NCBI GenBank assembly: GCA_963277665.1 | Contig: OY728136.1 | Location: 802,801,123 to 802,865,122, forward strand | DNA length: 64,000 nucleotides | From: Viscum album | Taxonomy: Eukaryota; Streptophyta; Magnoliopsida; Santalales; Viscaceae | Direction of reading: 5' to 3' | In this document: piece after piece, positions 47,201 to 60,530 of the stretch | How positions within the stretch are numbered: the first letter of the stretch is position 1 | How the letters are laid out: the number at the start of each line of letters is the position of its first letter | Notes under the pieces: generated by a model | The model's input: the letters and a program-made list of their open reading frames with translations, nothing else | Told to the model about the DNA's origin: nothing | Database searches by the model: none | Made by a program: the position numbers and the translations under genes

Positions 47201-48730
47201 GGTGGTTGAACACCAAGGTTCAAATGATGCCTCTTGAACACATGTATTGACAATAGATTTGTTAGTATGAAATCCACTTGATCATTAGTACCAACATGAT
47301 CCATTTTAGTCATTCATTGTTCCATATTTCCCTTAATGAAGTGATATCTTATTTCAATGAGTTTCATACAAGAATACTGAATTTCACTCTTTGTAAGAAA
47401 AATTCTTCTCTTGTTATCACAGTGAATCAATATTGGATGTTTCATCTAATCAATAATATCATTTAGTTGTTGCTTTATCCAAATTATTTGAGTAAAAGAC
47501 ATTGTAGTAGAGATATATTCAGTTACAGTAGTACTGACGAAGAGTGATTTCGTGTTTCTTACTTAACCAGCCCACACATTTCTTTCTAATAAATAATTCT
47601 CCACCACTTGTAGATTTTCTATCCACCATATCTACAACTCAGTCAATATCAGAAAATGAATAATGTTCATTATATTTTCCTGTAACAAAGAATAATCCAT
47701 AATTTTGAGTACCTTGAATGTATCTCAGGATTATTTTCACTACTGCCATATATTCTTCCATCCAATTACTTTAAAAGTAGGTCACTAATCATGTTGCAAA
47801 GACAATACCTGGACATGCGCAATCAATTACAATAAACAACCAATGATTCACCTATATATTGTGGGATCTTCAAATATCCTATTTTCTTACATTACTAGTT
47901 TTTTCCCAAATCTAATAGGAGTTGCCATTGGTTTGGAATCATGAATATTGAATTTCTTCAGAAACACTATTGCATATGTTTCCTAAGAAATGAAAGTGTA
48001 TTATTTCCATTAAATAACTTGCAACACTTTGAAGTATATGAGTTCACTAATTTCAGAAATTTTATATTCTGATTTCATGATATTGGAAAATTCATCCAAT
48101 GATCCTTATCTGATTTCTCCAAATATAATATCATCTAAATAAACCAGGACCATGAACAGATATTTCTGAGAATTCTTCACATAAATATTGTGATCCACTC
48201 ATCCCTTTTTATGTTAGAGCCTCTTTAGATCAGAATCCAGCTGATATTACCATCCCATTGTGCCTATTTCACACCATATTATGCTTTTATTAATCTTAAA
48301 ACCTTAATTTAATCACTAACAAGAATAAATTACACCTTTTTTTCAATATCTACTTCTTCTTGTTCTTCAAGAAAACCATTTAATAAATATATATTTACAT
48401 CAATTTGATACACTTTATATCCTCTTTAAATTACCATGGAAAGAAACAGTCTGATTGAATCCAGTTTATCCATAAGGGAAAATGATTCTTTCACATCAAC
48501 ACCTTAAATATGTGAATAGCCTTTTCACACCATACATTCATTATTTATGATCACATTTCTATGCCCATAAAATTTATTTTTTAAAATACACTTTGTACCA
48601 ATCACATTGTGGGTTTCTAGTAACTTAACTAGATCCCACGTTTGGTTCTTATCGATCTAATCAAATTCTTAATTCATGTACTTAACCCATGATTCATCCT
48701 TTAAAGATTATTAAAATGAGGATGGTTCCA
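47201..48730 (-). pseudogene. Copia reverse transcriptase and RNase H (broken)
   Basis: Reading down from 48730: ESWVKYMN, then TWDLVKLLETHNVIGTKCI and LKNKFYGHRN, then VKGYSHI-like and GVDVKESFS. These match the Copia pattern W..A...E....  ..WELV.LP..  ..GTKWVFK  ..KARLVAKGY.Q..G.D. The catalytic segment VYLDDIIF is at about 48121-48150, with one of the two catalytic Asp residues flanked by Leu as often seen in Copia (Y[VL]DD). RNase H: a KSTSGGELF-like stretch near 47600 and a degraded tail to 47210. Frameshifts are frequent. Confidence 0.8.
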
Positions 48731-49149
48731 CAACTAAAAGGAATTTAGATCGTTCATTATTCCTCATTCTTCATGCCTATGTGTGTGTATTCCAATCCCT
48801 AATAATGTTGGATCGATCAGTTTCTACTCTTCAATTTTTCTTTTATGGTTCAAAAGAATTATCTTCAGTCATGGTTTCATCTTTTGATTTTTTTTCTAAG
48901 TAAACATCATGCTGTGATTCCTGAGTGTTTTCAATCATTCATCTATATCTATGTTTGAGTACATTTTATTTCCATATTCTTCCTCGTCATCAACCACATT
49001 AGTAAATGAATTTTCTGAGACATTCATGGTTTTATCTTTAATAATCTTCAAATCAATAATTTCTTCAATTTTCAAAGATGTTTCTTGAATCATTTGTAGG
49101 ATTTTCTATTAATTGAATAGATAAGGAATATTCTTTCATATATAGAATC

Positions 49150-49990
49150 ACCAAAGTTTCCTTGATTTCCTTCTCTATTTTGAATAATGCAATTACTTCA
49201 GAATGAACAAAAATGCTTCAAAGTGGGATTCCTTCCATGCCATAACTCATAGGGTGTCTTTGTTTCCACCATATAATTCCCTATTCAATTTTGAATATAT
49301 ACTCCAACTTGAATAGCCTCTTTCCAGTAATGGGGGGAGATAATACTCTCATTCAACATAGTTCTTTCCATACAATTCAGCAATTGATTTTTATGTTCAA
49401 AAACTCCATTTTTTGTGGGGTTCCGACAACATACACCCGATGTTGTATTCCATGTTTCTCTAGGTAATTTTCATATTCAATGGATATGTACTCCCAAAAA
49501 ATTTCAGTCTGTACAACATTGGTTTTCTATCAAGTGTTATTCTTAGCTATTTAGTGATAAGATTTAATGAAATCATGAACATGTCATTTCATTTGTATAT
49601 CCATCACTAAATCCATTCTATTATAATCATAAATGGAAAGGTTGATGTACATTTTTCCATATCTTCCAACAACATTTATTAGACCACAAACAACTCTATG
49701 AGTGAGATTAAGAATATTTGATGCTCTTTTCTTCTTTGGATGATATGAACTGCACACCAAAATTCCTCACATGCAAGAATCACAAGTCGTATCCTATTTA
49801 TGCTTCATATTTGGGATATCCATGATATCTTAATTTTAGATATCTTTTCCATATCTTGTTGATTTATGTGACCTAACCTTAGGTTCCACAAGTTGTTCTC
49901 TTCTTTAAATATCATGCAACAAATGTTCTCTTTACTATCAAGCTGATATAAGTTTCCATCTATTCTGCATTCCTTCATGAGATAATTCCA
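49150..49990 (-). pseudogene. Copia integrase (broken)
   Basis: Just downstream of the protease/GAG-pre-integrase piece, the frame reads NLWNLRLGHINQQDMEKI, the zinc-binding HHCC start (W..RLGH.....). Core pieces near 49330-49420 include NGVFEHKNQLLNCMERTML, matching the family's NGVVERKNR.L.EMARTML, which contains the last catalytic Glu. Near 49240 ETKTPYELWHGRNPTLKH follows, matching the TPYE.W.G.KP.....FG motif. Frames change between blocks. Confidence 0.82.
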
Positions 49991-49993
49991 TGT

Positions 49994-50293
49994 TCATCCT
50001 TTTATAGTGAACCCCTTCTGATTTAATGTCATCATAATTCCTACGTCACAATGTTGGATCACACTTATGATATTGTGATGCAAACCATCCACATAAATAA
50101 CATTGGTCTTCATCAGCTCAACATTGGCCAATTCAATACTTCCATTACCTTTGATTTTCAAATCACCATCATTAACGAATCTCAATATTACATGGAAATT
50201 TTTCGTGATATTCATTAATTGGTCAGTATTTTCTGTCATATGGGATGTATATCCACTATCAAGAATCCATGTGATGTTGTTCTTGGGTGATTT
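49994..50293 (-). pseudogene. Copia protease and pre-integrase segment
   Basis: TWILDSGYTSHMTEN at about 50235-50285 contains the aspartic-protease D-S-G triad in its usual WI.DSG.(T/S).HM setting. The 81-codon stretch 49994-50239 continues with FVNDGDLKIKGNGSIEL and VIYVDGLHHNIISVIQHCD, which match the family's GDG...I.G.G.I, then VLYV..L..NLLS..QL. The segment is open except for a frame change at its upstream edge. Confidence 0.85.
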
Positions 50294-50676
50294 TAGAGAT
50301 ACTTCTTCAATGGTGGATTTTTCAGTTTTCTTCTTTTACTTCCTTGAAATATTAGATTGAGAGAAGGATAAAGATATACTTTCAAATATCTCTTCCATGT
50401 GAGTAAGTTATTCATAGTAATATTATTTTTCTAGTAGATAAAACATTTTTATATAAGAATATCATCTAGTTTGAGAGTGTTGATTGGTCTCTATGTTCTG
50501 TACGAATTGTTGATGTCATTCCTCGCATGCAATCAACAGCTTTATGGAAAATGATGGAACATGGAAATCAATAAACATAGAAACTATTTCTTATATAGTA
50601 ATTAGGATATTAATTCGTTATCCTTTTTTGACTTATTATCTCTTCCCCACCAATTTATCTCAATGCCTCTTCATAG

Positions 50677-50719
50677 TATGAGATGTTGTGTCCCAGATAG
50701 CCACATAATTGACATTTCA
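50677..50719 (-). pseudogene. Copia zinc knuckle, last Cys lost
   Basis: Minus-strand KCQLCGYLGHNISYY fits CX2CX4HX4C of the Gag nucleocapsid, except that the final Cys position is Tyr (tat). Confidence 0.65.
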
Positions 50720-51479
50720 TAAGTGGAAATGCATTTTCACTTACATTCCTCATCATTTCAATTTCTTTTTGATGGTATATTTACTTCATATAATCTTTTT
50801 ATTCTTGATAATATTTTTTATACACCTTTCAATATTAATTTAGGGATTATTCATTATCATTTTAGGTGACTTCTCAAACTGTCTAACTTTCAACTTGCCT
50901 TTATTTTGACTCATTTAATATCCAAAATTTGGTGTTTTGACATCAAAACTAATTCAAATATTTCCCTTTCATGCAATTCTTTGGTCATTCAAAATATTTA
51001 AACTCCATCATAACCACACCAAGCTTTCTACAGAAAGTCAACATCTAAGAATTATCTGAAATTTATTTTCATCTTTGTTTCTTTTGAGAGTGATTCAATT
51101 GCAAGTTTACTCCTTAGAGTATGAAATTTATTCTCTAGACCTTCAACAATATTTTACTTCTCTTGAATTCTGGAGGTATGTTCATTGATGACCTTTACCT
51201 CTTCTTCAATTCTATGTTTTAGTTCTACTACATTTTCTCTGCTCTTAAGGATTGATGAATGCAATTTTACAAACTCTTCCAGTTGTTAAATTTCAGCAAC
51301 AAGATGATAAACATATTCTCATGATCCTTCCACAATTTGTATACACCTATTGTATCTATTACATTGATTATAAAGCTTACCAAAATATTCCTTAAGTTGA
51401 AAATTAGGATTGGTATTAGTGATCAACTAATTATATCCAACATTATATTTTGATGGTTGTTTTTTTTCAATTGTAGAAA

Positions 51480-52440
51480 TCATGGAAGCATGGTTTCCAG
51501 ACATAAATATTGCTTATTCTTCCACAAATTATTCATTTTCATCATATTCTTCTTCATAGTCAAAACTCTTTTATTGTAATTTCTTTCCATATTCGAAGTC
51601 TCTAATTTTGAAAAACCTTTTATGCGGCTTTTGAATGTCTCCAATTTCTCTTTCTTCATCATTGAACTTTCATGGGAACCAAGAGGAAGTGTTTTCAACT
51701 CTTTCACAATGAAAACAAGCCATAAGAATCATGCCTTAAAATTTCCCTATTCCATTATTGAATTTCTTGAAAATGAGAGAAATAATTTCTTTTTAATTAT
51801 TATCTTCATCAACACTATCTCCTAAAATTTCTAGTTTTTCCATGGTTTTGAATTCTATTCCCTTGATTACACGAGCATTGCATATTCATGTTTGACTCTC
51901 ATTTCATAATCAATCAAACTGCTCAGTAGGTCATCCAACAAAATTTTAGAGAGATTCCTTTCTTCAAGTGCTAACACCATTTTATAGTAATGTGGTTGAA
52001 GTCTTCTCAATATTTTCCGTGAAATATAAATGTATTTGATTTATTAACCAAGTCCTATTATTTCTTCTACAACATCATCAATTTGATTAAAAAAATACAT
52101 CTTAATTTTCATCTGGATGCATTTTTAGATCCCTAAACCTGTCGTGAAAAACATGAATTTTTTCTTCCTTCACCTTGCTATCTCCTTCATATATGTTCTA
52201 GAGTTTTTCCCTCATAAAATTTGATGATGTACAACTCATCACTTTTAGATATATCAGAAAAAAATGACACAGTTAAGGAATTCTATGATTTGGTATTTTC
52301 ATCAATCATTTTCTTATCTATATAACTCATAGACATCCCAATTGGATCAGTGGCCTATATTCCTTGGGCTGTCAAAAACAAGACTACCATTCCAAGAGAT
52401 CTTAGATGAGATCTCATCCTATTCTTCAAGATATGAAAGT
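51480..52440 (-). pseudogene. Copia gag (broken)
   Basis: The block at about 51870-51960 reads ILLDDLLSSLIDYEMRVKHE, which matches the LxxLLxxLxxYEMRL region of Copia gag (UBN2 family). Further downstream 51480-51707 is Lys/Met-rich (KKEKLETFKSRIKGF). Near 52200-52330 the frame has DKKMIDENTKS and YIIKFYEGKTLEHI. The start codon could not be placed. Confidence 0.65.
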
Positions 52441-52530
52441 TTCTTCCATCAAAGAGGGTTACTAACATGAAATTTATTGTACTGTCCATTATATAAACGG
52501 TGGGATGATTTAACAGCATCAAAATTTACT

Positions 52531-52541
52531 CTCTGATTCCA
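52531..52541 (-). other. Copia primer-binding site
   Basis: Minus-strand TGGAATCAGAG matches the initiator-tRNA-Met site TGGTATCAGAG in 10 of 11 positions and abuts the inner edge of the 5' LTR. Confidence 0.8.
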
Positions 52542-54049
52542 CTTAAAGGGCCCTAGATCACCCTATGAGTAAAGGGGTGAATAATATTGTAATATTTTTC
52601 TTTTAAACTGAAGGATCTTGTTCCCGAATTTGTAGGAACCTATTTAACCATGCTCATGAGAAAGTTCAGAAAACAAACAACCACATGAAAAGAAAAGATA
52701 CAACAATTTTACTTGGTTCACAAAGAAGAGCTACATCCATGAAGCATGCTCCGAAAAGTGGTTGGTCATACCAAAGTCTCCTAATCTTCATTAGTTTCGG
52801 AGTGATAAATTTTAGTTTAGTCACTCTCTTATAGGAACACTTACATTAAATGGTTTTAGGGATAACACACCATGTCTCTTGGATAACATATGTCGACTCC
52901 CCATAGCTCATTGTGATGGGAAGAATCTGAACTCAGTTTATCGACATGAAGGTCACTTCAGTGGATTGAAATTAAATTATGAAAATTCAGTTGCATATAG
53001 ATTCTATTTTCAAGTCCCTTATTCCCTTGTAGATGTACTATAATATTCTAAATATTTCTCATTTTTTAACTTGTTCTTTGCGAACTGGACTTATTCCTTC
53101 ACACAACACACTACATTTAATATCGTGAGTACTATACATACTACCTCTGAGAAATTTCCTTCTACCTTTGCGTACTACCTCCACAAACCGAGGGCACATA
53201 CTACCTTCCCAAACTGAATCCATGTACTACTTATTCACATTGCTTACACAGACCTCTCCCATGTACTGCTTCTACGTACTGCGCCTTTTCCTTCATGAAC
53301 GAGATTTATCTACATACAATTAATGTTTCCTTCTTGAAATATCTCCATTCTATGGATTGTATCCACATACTCACAATGTACTTCAAGAAATCTGCAGAAT
53401 GAGTTCTTCCTCAGTGTACTGGATCTACTACACTAAAAAGTATTTATAAAATCTATCCTTCTTCCTCTATGTACTGCCATCTATGAGCTGTTCTTTGATT
53501 TATCAAATTACATTTAGATTTTTTTATTTAATAACATTGTCGGGTTCTCATCCGACGAATTACATCAATTTATTTCCAAATTTATCTCATATTTTTTAAT
53601 TTTAGAACTACTATCTAATAAAGGGATTAGTTGTCCTTATACAGGAAAATAGATCTATATAATATGAAAAACCATGATTTACCGAATCATTATTACATCA
53701 CTACATTTACTATGTACTAAACATCTCTCATGGACCATTTTCCCTACGCGTTCTGCATACCTCCATTCTCCCTATGTATAGGTATAAATCACTGCCTCAT
53801 TTTAGTAAATGACACCCTTCATAGTTTCTTAAAACTCATCCTCATTTTTTTGAATGGAAGACCATTCTATGAACCGCCATGTGTTCCGCGTATATCAAGT
53901 CTTCCCACGAACCGAATGTCTTACCAAAAACATCCTTTGATCCGCGAGTAATTCCCCTTACGTAGTCTCCATATCATTCAAGATTTGTGGGTTGAGAACA
54001 ATCAAAAACCATAATCCATTTACATCAAATAACTTCCTTGGTTCCAATA
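52542..54049 (-). repeat. Copia 5' LTR (right copy)
   Basis: The outer edge, minus TATTGGAACCAAGG (54049), matches TGTTGGAACCAATG of the left LTR. The inner part next to the primer-binding site includes minus-strand TATTCACCCCTTTACTCATAG, typical of the U5 end of such Copia LTRs. A box minus TATAAG lies near 53637-53642, in the same place as the TATATAAG of the left LTR. Confidence 0.8.
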
Positions 54050-54050
54050 A

Positions 54051-54665
54051 GGGGTTAGGGGTTATAGAGTCACTTTAGAAGGGAAAATATTTCATGCAAG
54101 AAGGTTCCTTTTCACATAATTGACAGGGATTAAAGGGAAATGGGCAAGGATCAATCCATAGTGGGACCACCTAAAGGAATACCCATATGATACTTGTCGT
54201 GCATTATCCAGTACCTTGAGGCAATTAATTTAATATGGTCACGGAAGGTGTGGTCTTACAAACATGAGATTGGCATTTCTTATTCCAGAACCGTCCCCAA
54301 AACTGTGGGGGTACACTTCTATTTATAGGAAATGACTTCAGTGGTGGAATTCTTGGAGGCCTGCATGGAAGTGAAATTTTATGTAACATTGGGTGAAAAA
54401 GATCTTGTGTGGTCTATTTTCTTGCGTGGAGTCCTGATTTCTTGAGCACCTCTGACTTTGCTGTCTTTTGGATTGTTGCCATGGAAGAAGCCATATGACA
54501 TCACATTGGGTGTGAACGTTCTTACATATGGATTTCCATCTTTCATTCCAATCTCAAATCTTACATGCGCCTCCCTTGGGTACCTCTAGATCATCCTTTG
54601 ATTCAAAATATTCCTTATTTTTTCTTAAATATGATATATGATGACATTAAATAGATTTGGACACC
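54051..54665. repeat. Direct repeat 2, LTR-like (right copy)
   Basis: Partner of 40067-40680 in the same orientation. It starts right at the Copia edge and ends near 54665. Minus-strand TATAAATA is conserved at 54320-54327. Promoter conservation in both copies favours LTRs of an older element that hosted the Copia insertion and the PMD-like gene. Confidence 0.62.
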
Positions 54666-55662
54666 AACAATATGATAATGAAGATTTGGTAAGATACACA
54701 CACATTAATCAAAAGGGAAAACCAAACTAAAATATAGATGTGAATATCTACCCATAAAGAGAAAGATGTAGACATAAATGTCACTAGATAGTACTACATC
54801 CCAATATTTTTTACATTATCCAACATTGTCTCTAATATTGTCACTTGTGAAATATATATTTTCAACATAAGTAACAAAATTTTTGAGTAAACATATACAT
54901 GTGGGTGTGAATATATAAATACCATTTATGATGCCTCAAAACCCACAATGGAATGATAAGGAAACCCTTTATCACAAAAAAGACCATAAGGATATAATAA
55001 ATAATAAACACCAATATATGATTTAAATGAGTGAAAGTGAAATATAAACAGGGGTTCCACTCTTCTTAGTCCCTCCTTGGTCAAACTAGTATGCAATAAA
55101 AAATATGTATCACCATACCAAGAATACCACATCGCATCATTTAATAATTATTGGGGTAACCATGAATTACTACATAAACCACCAATTGAGGGAGTACCAG
55201 CCAAAATAGAGGACCTGCACCACACTTAAGCTTATATATGGGGAATTGATTCCATAGTCAATTGTTTCATTCCTTGTGTGTGTTGGAGACTACCAAACCA
55301 TATCAAATATATAGGAATCCTATGACCAAACCAAAACATTACTATTGGGTAGTGCTTTACAATGAAATATCTGAACTCAATTATCAATCAATGTTGTTTC
55401 CCCATGGATATAAATATGAAAACCACTTGTATCACCTCCAATATAAATTATTATTTTAATGGTAAATGCTCCACCATGATACATGTCGAAAAGAAAACTG
55501 TTATGGAGATGAATTATAATTTTACTTACTGAATTATTTGGTTAAAATAGTTATTGTAAAGTTTAATTGGGGTCTCAATGCATGAATCTAACTCCTTGAG
55601 ATTTTGAAATTGTATCATTATTTATAGCATACAGGACACACAACACCAAGAGAAGAGTAAAA
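54666..55662. other. AT-rich sequence, nothing recognised
   Basis: No protein motif, RNA gene or repeat structure was recognised. The 65-68-codon open stretches on both strands have no supporting features. Confidence 0.4.
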
Positions 55663-58600
55663 TATAAGACCCCAAGTATTTATGACATATTTATTTTTAA
55701 ATAAACTCAATATAATAAATATATTTCATTACACTCACCACTAAATTTTATGGCATTTCACACAACACTAATTTTAGGTTGCGCAACACATAACACTGAG
55801 TTTAGCAAGCATTACAAAAAAATGAAGTTGAAATGAAATGTAGAATGTTATTAAAATATTAATATTTTATACAATTTTTAAAAAATATCTATTATAATTT
55901 GATGGTATGAATAGTGGTAAATAAAATTTTAAAATTATTGTTACAGATTGATTATCAATGAAATAAGATTTATTTAACTTAAAAAGAATTGATTTATTAA
56001 ATAATGTATTTTTTCTAAAGAACGGATTAATGTCTATTTGCAGACATAAAATAATTTTTTTTTAAACTTTAGAATAATAATATTAAAAGATATTATTCAT
56101 TTTTTATCATTATATCAAAAATATATTTGGTTGGTTTTTTGGGGGTTTTCTAGAATATTTCATTTTTTATAAATAGTGAATCAAAAAAAATTATTTGAAA
56201 CATGCCTTTTTGTGTAAATAATTTATAATGTTAAATAAAATATTATATTGTTTTTAAAGGATAATTTATTCAATTATATATCAATTAATATAATTTATTT
56301 TATTTTAATCATTTTCATATTGAGTTTTGATATATAAACTTTTTATTCTTTTGAACATTTTTTCTTTAAAAACAAACCTTCTTAGTTATTTGAGATTAAT
56401 ATTAAATTAAATTTGTACACATATTTGAATTAAATTTGATTTTTTTTTAAATATTAAGAATAATAATTATTTATATTTTAAAATTTGGTCAATTATTATT
56501 TTTTCTATGATAATTATTAATGATAATTAAAATTAATTACCACTGTTAAGGTTAAACACAGAATTTTTTCATGTTAAATGAAATTGTGTTAAAATTAATT
56601 TTAACCATAGATTGGATTATTAATTGATAAATTATATTTAATATATATGATATTTAGGTAAAATTTATTTAACATGACTCATGTTTTTATTTTCATGATG
56701 TTTTAATTACCAAGGTGAAGAAAATAATCACTGTGGAGGAAACTAAAGTGGTAAAAAGGGAGTAACTGCAAAGATATAGAATATAATTTCTATAGATATG
56801 TTATTTTTTTGTGGTTGATGTTATTATGAAACATAAAATATATTCCCTCTATTTTTTTTCAATTTTTTATCCTCATTATGTGATAGTGACATTACATTTT
56901 TTAAACATATGGGTCTTTTAAAAAATGTCACTCCTCAATTAAAAAAGGATACTCACTCCCCTTAGTTTATCACACATTTAATTCCATTTAGGTTGACTAA
57001 ATCATGATAAAATCACATCACAAAAACCCTAACCTAATTATATAAGACATATTTTTGAAATAAATATATCATTTTAAGTATTTGGAGAAAACACATAGAG
57101 GTTTCTTGAAAAAGATGTAACACTCTTCAATAAGAATTTTCAGTTTATTTCTTCATTCGACTCTAAAAATTATTTTTAAACCATAATGATATAATATCCT
57201 CTAAATATTAAATATATAAATATATGTTTCTATTTAGGATTCATGACCTAAAACTATCCCCAATTACATCAAATTGTTTACAAAATCACCATTCATGTGT
57301 ACGATTAACTACCTACTCACGAAACGATGAAATTCATTTTTTCATTACCACCTCTATCAGTTGTATATAATGATGTAAATAAAGTATACATATATGATAA
57401 TTATAAAATTTGTATTATTATGGATTCATTATAACATATAATATTTTATAATTTCCATTTCATAAGATATATAGTAATATCACTCATGTGTACAATTGAC
57501 TACCATCTTGCAAAGCAATGTGTTTCGTCTTTCAGTAACGCTTTACGTGGAATGTGATAAGGATATTATTAATTATTATATGCGATATAAATGAAATTAT
57601 TATAATATTCATGAAATATTTATCACTATGGAAATAATAAATGTATATATATTTATAACATTTTCTTTATTACCTTATAATTCAATGAAATATGATAACG
57701 TTGTTCTTGTATATGTGGACTACAGCCTTCATAAAGCGATGTCACTATATATTCATATAAAAAAAAATGGATTATATATATATATATATTTAATTTAATA
57801 ATATGGAATTTATGATATTATTATCATACTATAATGATAAAAAATTACTTACCTTATTTCCATAATGATCATTGGAAATTGGAAACATCACTCATGCGTA
57901 AGTATCCAACCATCTCAATGATTGAAATATCCTACATTTATCAAACCTATCTTTAATTAATGGTTTTAAAACTATATTTGAAATATAAATATGAATATTA
58001 TTTCATTATTATTATTCTATAGTTGATTAAACTATATGTTATGCACAAGCATTAGAACACTCATGATAAAACACAAATGAGAACATACGGTAATTAATAC
58101 CCCAAACAATGAAAATAAAAAAATATTATAAATAATTGGTGACAAGATGTAATAAAAGGAGCATAAACGATATTATTAATAATAATATGTTTCTATAATA
58201 AGTTAATAACACGTTTAAAACAACTTTATAGTATGATAAAGCAATTTTAACCAAAGGGAAGTGTAAGGAAAGAGAGTTTTTATAAATTTACACTCTATTG
58301 AGACATATTTTTATTATACACTGATTGAAATTAATGTGGTTTGTAAACTTCCTCTTTAAAATATAATATCATGATTAATTTATAATTATTGTTATTTTAA
58401 TATTTAATTTGAAAAATTTCCTTCAATTGTATTTTAATTGAAAGTTATAAAGAAGTAAATGTTACTTTACAATCTCATATTCTTGTGTGATAGTAAACTA
58501 TGTCCTAAAATAATATCTTTCAAGTAATAATTCATAATTTGACATTAAATATCACATAAATATCCATATTATTTTATGAAGGATATAATTATTTCCGAAA

Positions 58601-59457
58601 CTCTATTATGTTATTATATACGGTGTTTACATAGAATTTTATTTGATTAAATGGGAAAATATTGATAAATAAATATCCTTTAATCAATATGAATTTATGA
58701 TGATAACGAATATTAAATCATGAATTAAATAAATAATTTGATATGTGAGGGTTTATTTAGACCTAGAGTGATTGGTGGATCCCAGAATAATATATCCCCT
58801 CGATGCATCGGTATGTCTCATGAAACAGATAAGTTGGAAAAATTAATTGTGCGTCTACCTATAGTTTTTAAACGGTCTTGTAAATGGCTATTACTATAGA
58901 GGTAACATGATGCATGAGGTAATGGTGTAAAATAATTATGAAATTACATCATTAATAATTAATTTATAACTATCTATAACATTTGAAAAATTATATTAAC
59001 TTTGGTTGCATTTCATTTCCATATTATTGATTAAATATAATGTGTCTTTAGTTAGTTTCCATACCATATTGATGATGAATTATCTAACAATTAAGTAAAG
59101 TTTTTTTATATTAATTTATGTTTAGTAATTTATCATTCTATATTGATTATTCATATTGATTTATTTGAGATTTAATTTTACATAACCGTTATTGATAATT
59201 GGTCCTCCATTTTGTTTTTTTTCCTTTCCACATGACGTGAAGAAGAGATATTTGAATGACTTTTCAAGGATGAACATTAGTTTTTTATAATGCAATATGT
59301 TTTACTTTGTATTACCATTTTAAAATGATAAAAATGTATCTATATTGTCTTTTAATACATATAATGCAATTAGTCATTTAAGATATGCTTCTTTGTACCT
59401 ATTCCTAAGTAATAATGTAGACACTGACTATAGGCTATTGGGGTAAGGTCCAACACA
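55663..59457 (+). repeat. Left LTR of the gag-only element
   Basis: Start tataagacccc corresponds to TGTAACACCC of the solo LTR. The end ataatgtagacactgactat..ggggtaaggtccaacaca corresponds to ataatacaccgactc..ggggttgagttattaca. An inner landmark, ttggtggatccc..cgatgcatcggtatgtctcatga at about 58772, matches 26219-26265 of the solo LTR. Carries subrepeat motifs at about 57292, 57483, 57702 and 57890. No clear primer-binding site follows it. Confidence 0.7.
57285..58000 (+). repeat. Subrepeats within left LTR
   Basis: Four copies of a motif tcatgtgtacgattaactaccatctt..gaaacgatg, each followed by AT-rich filler, at successive distances of about 191, 219 and 188 bp. The alternating period is also seen in the right LTR (190 and 212 bp). 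Confidence 0.65.
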
Positions 59458-60200
59458 ATTTATATTATAGAAATTTTAGAAAGAACAGTTCAAACATTGT
59501 TTAGGAAAACATATATTACGGAACACTACCCTATTATGAACATTGAGTATAATTATATAAGAACACCGAATGTTTTTTTTCAATAATAGATTATGTGGAT
59601 TATATTAGAAATATATCCATATCTATATAATATATGTTGACCTTGTTCATGAACATTGGTACCCATGGATTATATCTCCAAAAAGGGTACATTGGGAAAG
59701 TCATGATCATCACCTGGTTAACTTAAATGGTCTTTACTCCATCCATGGTTTAATAGTCTTATCAGATATACATTGGATAATTCACTATTTCCATAAAAAC
59801 CATTATGATGTATTTGAAAATAAATATTTCCCAAATGAGAACAAGGTTATGATTTTGATATTAAAAATGCATAAATTTTAATTTATGTTACGTGTTACAC
59901 TATATTTTGAATTATACATTATGATTTAAAATTCATAATTTTATTATGTAATCCATTATATATCATTATTTATAAATGGATCATAGTAGTACTCATGGAA
60001 AATTTAGATAATTCCCCACTAAAGAAACCAATATATGTGGTATTAGAAGAGAATAAAATATGGACATATTAATGTAACTTAATCAGGATATGACACAAAA
60101 ACATTAATCGATGGCATAGACTTTTCCACAGTGTGATTCTTCTATACTGGATCAATTTATATGATAAAAGCCCAAATAATTTTATGGGGCTGCTAATTCA
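59458..60200 (+). other. Leader between LTR and gag remnant
   Basis: AT-rich, no gene. A long untranslated leader is usual in gypsy elements. Confidence 0.4.
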
Positions 60201-60530
60201 ATGGCATTTGAACAATGGATTAATTATTTGAAGAATATATTGATTTCCTTGGGATGTGGAGAAAAGGAAATTGTTACACATTCATTGTATTTTCCCAGAT
60301 TCGATGATCATTAATCGTCGTCATTGATTAAAAATACTATGGAGGAATAAGATATTGAACTCATGAAATTAAAGGTTTTGAAGGAGGCATTAATTGAAAA
60401 ATATTACCTTCATGAGAAACAAATTTATATGAAATGTATGTTACTTAGATTAATGAAAAAGGATGAAGAATTTATTTTATAGTATGAAGCTACCTTTGTA
60501 AGAATAACTTGGTATATTTTTTATTACACA
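60201..60530 (+). pseudogene. Gypsy gag remnant (Retrotrans_gag)
   Basis: 60201-60290 reads MAFEQWINYLKNILISLGCG then EKEIVTHSLYF. This matches the family start in which A..W...LE.IF..M.C....KV..A...L precedes the WW motif. After a frame change, about 60377-60528 reads LKEALIEKYYLHEKQIYMKC, then LLRLMKKDEEFIL, a stop and YEATFVRITW. That matches F...F...Y.P...R..K...F..L.QG..SV.EY...F..L. Broken by stops, but both conserved halves are recognisable in correct order and spacing. No zinc knuckle or protease was found downstream. Confidence 0.75.

Larger units (their letters stand above)
44343..54049 (-). mobile_element. Ty1/Copia LTR retrotransposon
   Basis: Minus-strand element: 5' LTR on the right (about 52542-54049), 3' LTR on the left (44343-45837), interior 45838-52541. 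LTRs start TGTTGGAACC on the minus strand. The interior has primer-binding site, gag, protease, integrase, reverse transcriptase and RNase H in Copia order (integrase before reverse transcriptase). The 3' LTR lacks about 225 bp that the 5' LTR has next to the primer-binding site, so its outer edge is truncated at about 44343 and no target duplication is seen. The order and the TGTTGGAA start suggest the Tork/SIRE-like part of Copia. All genes are broken. Confidence 0.85.
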
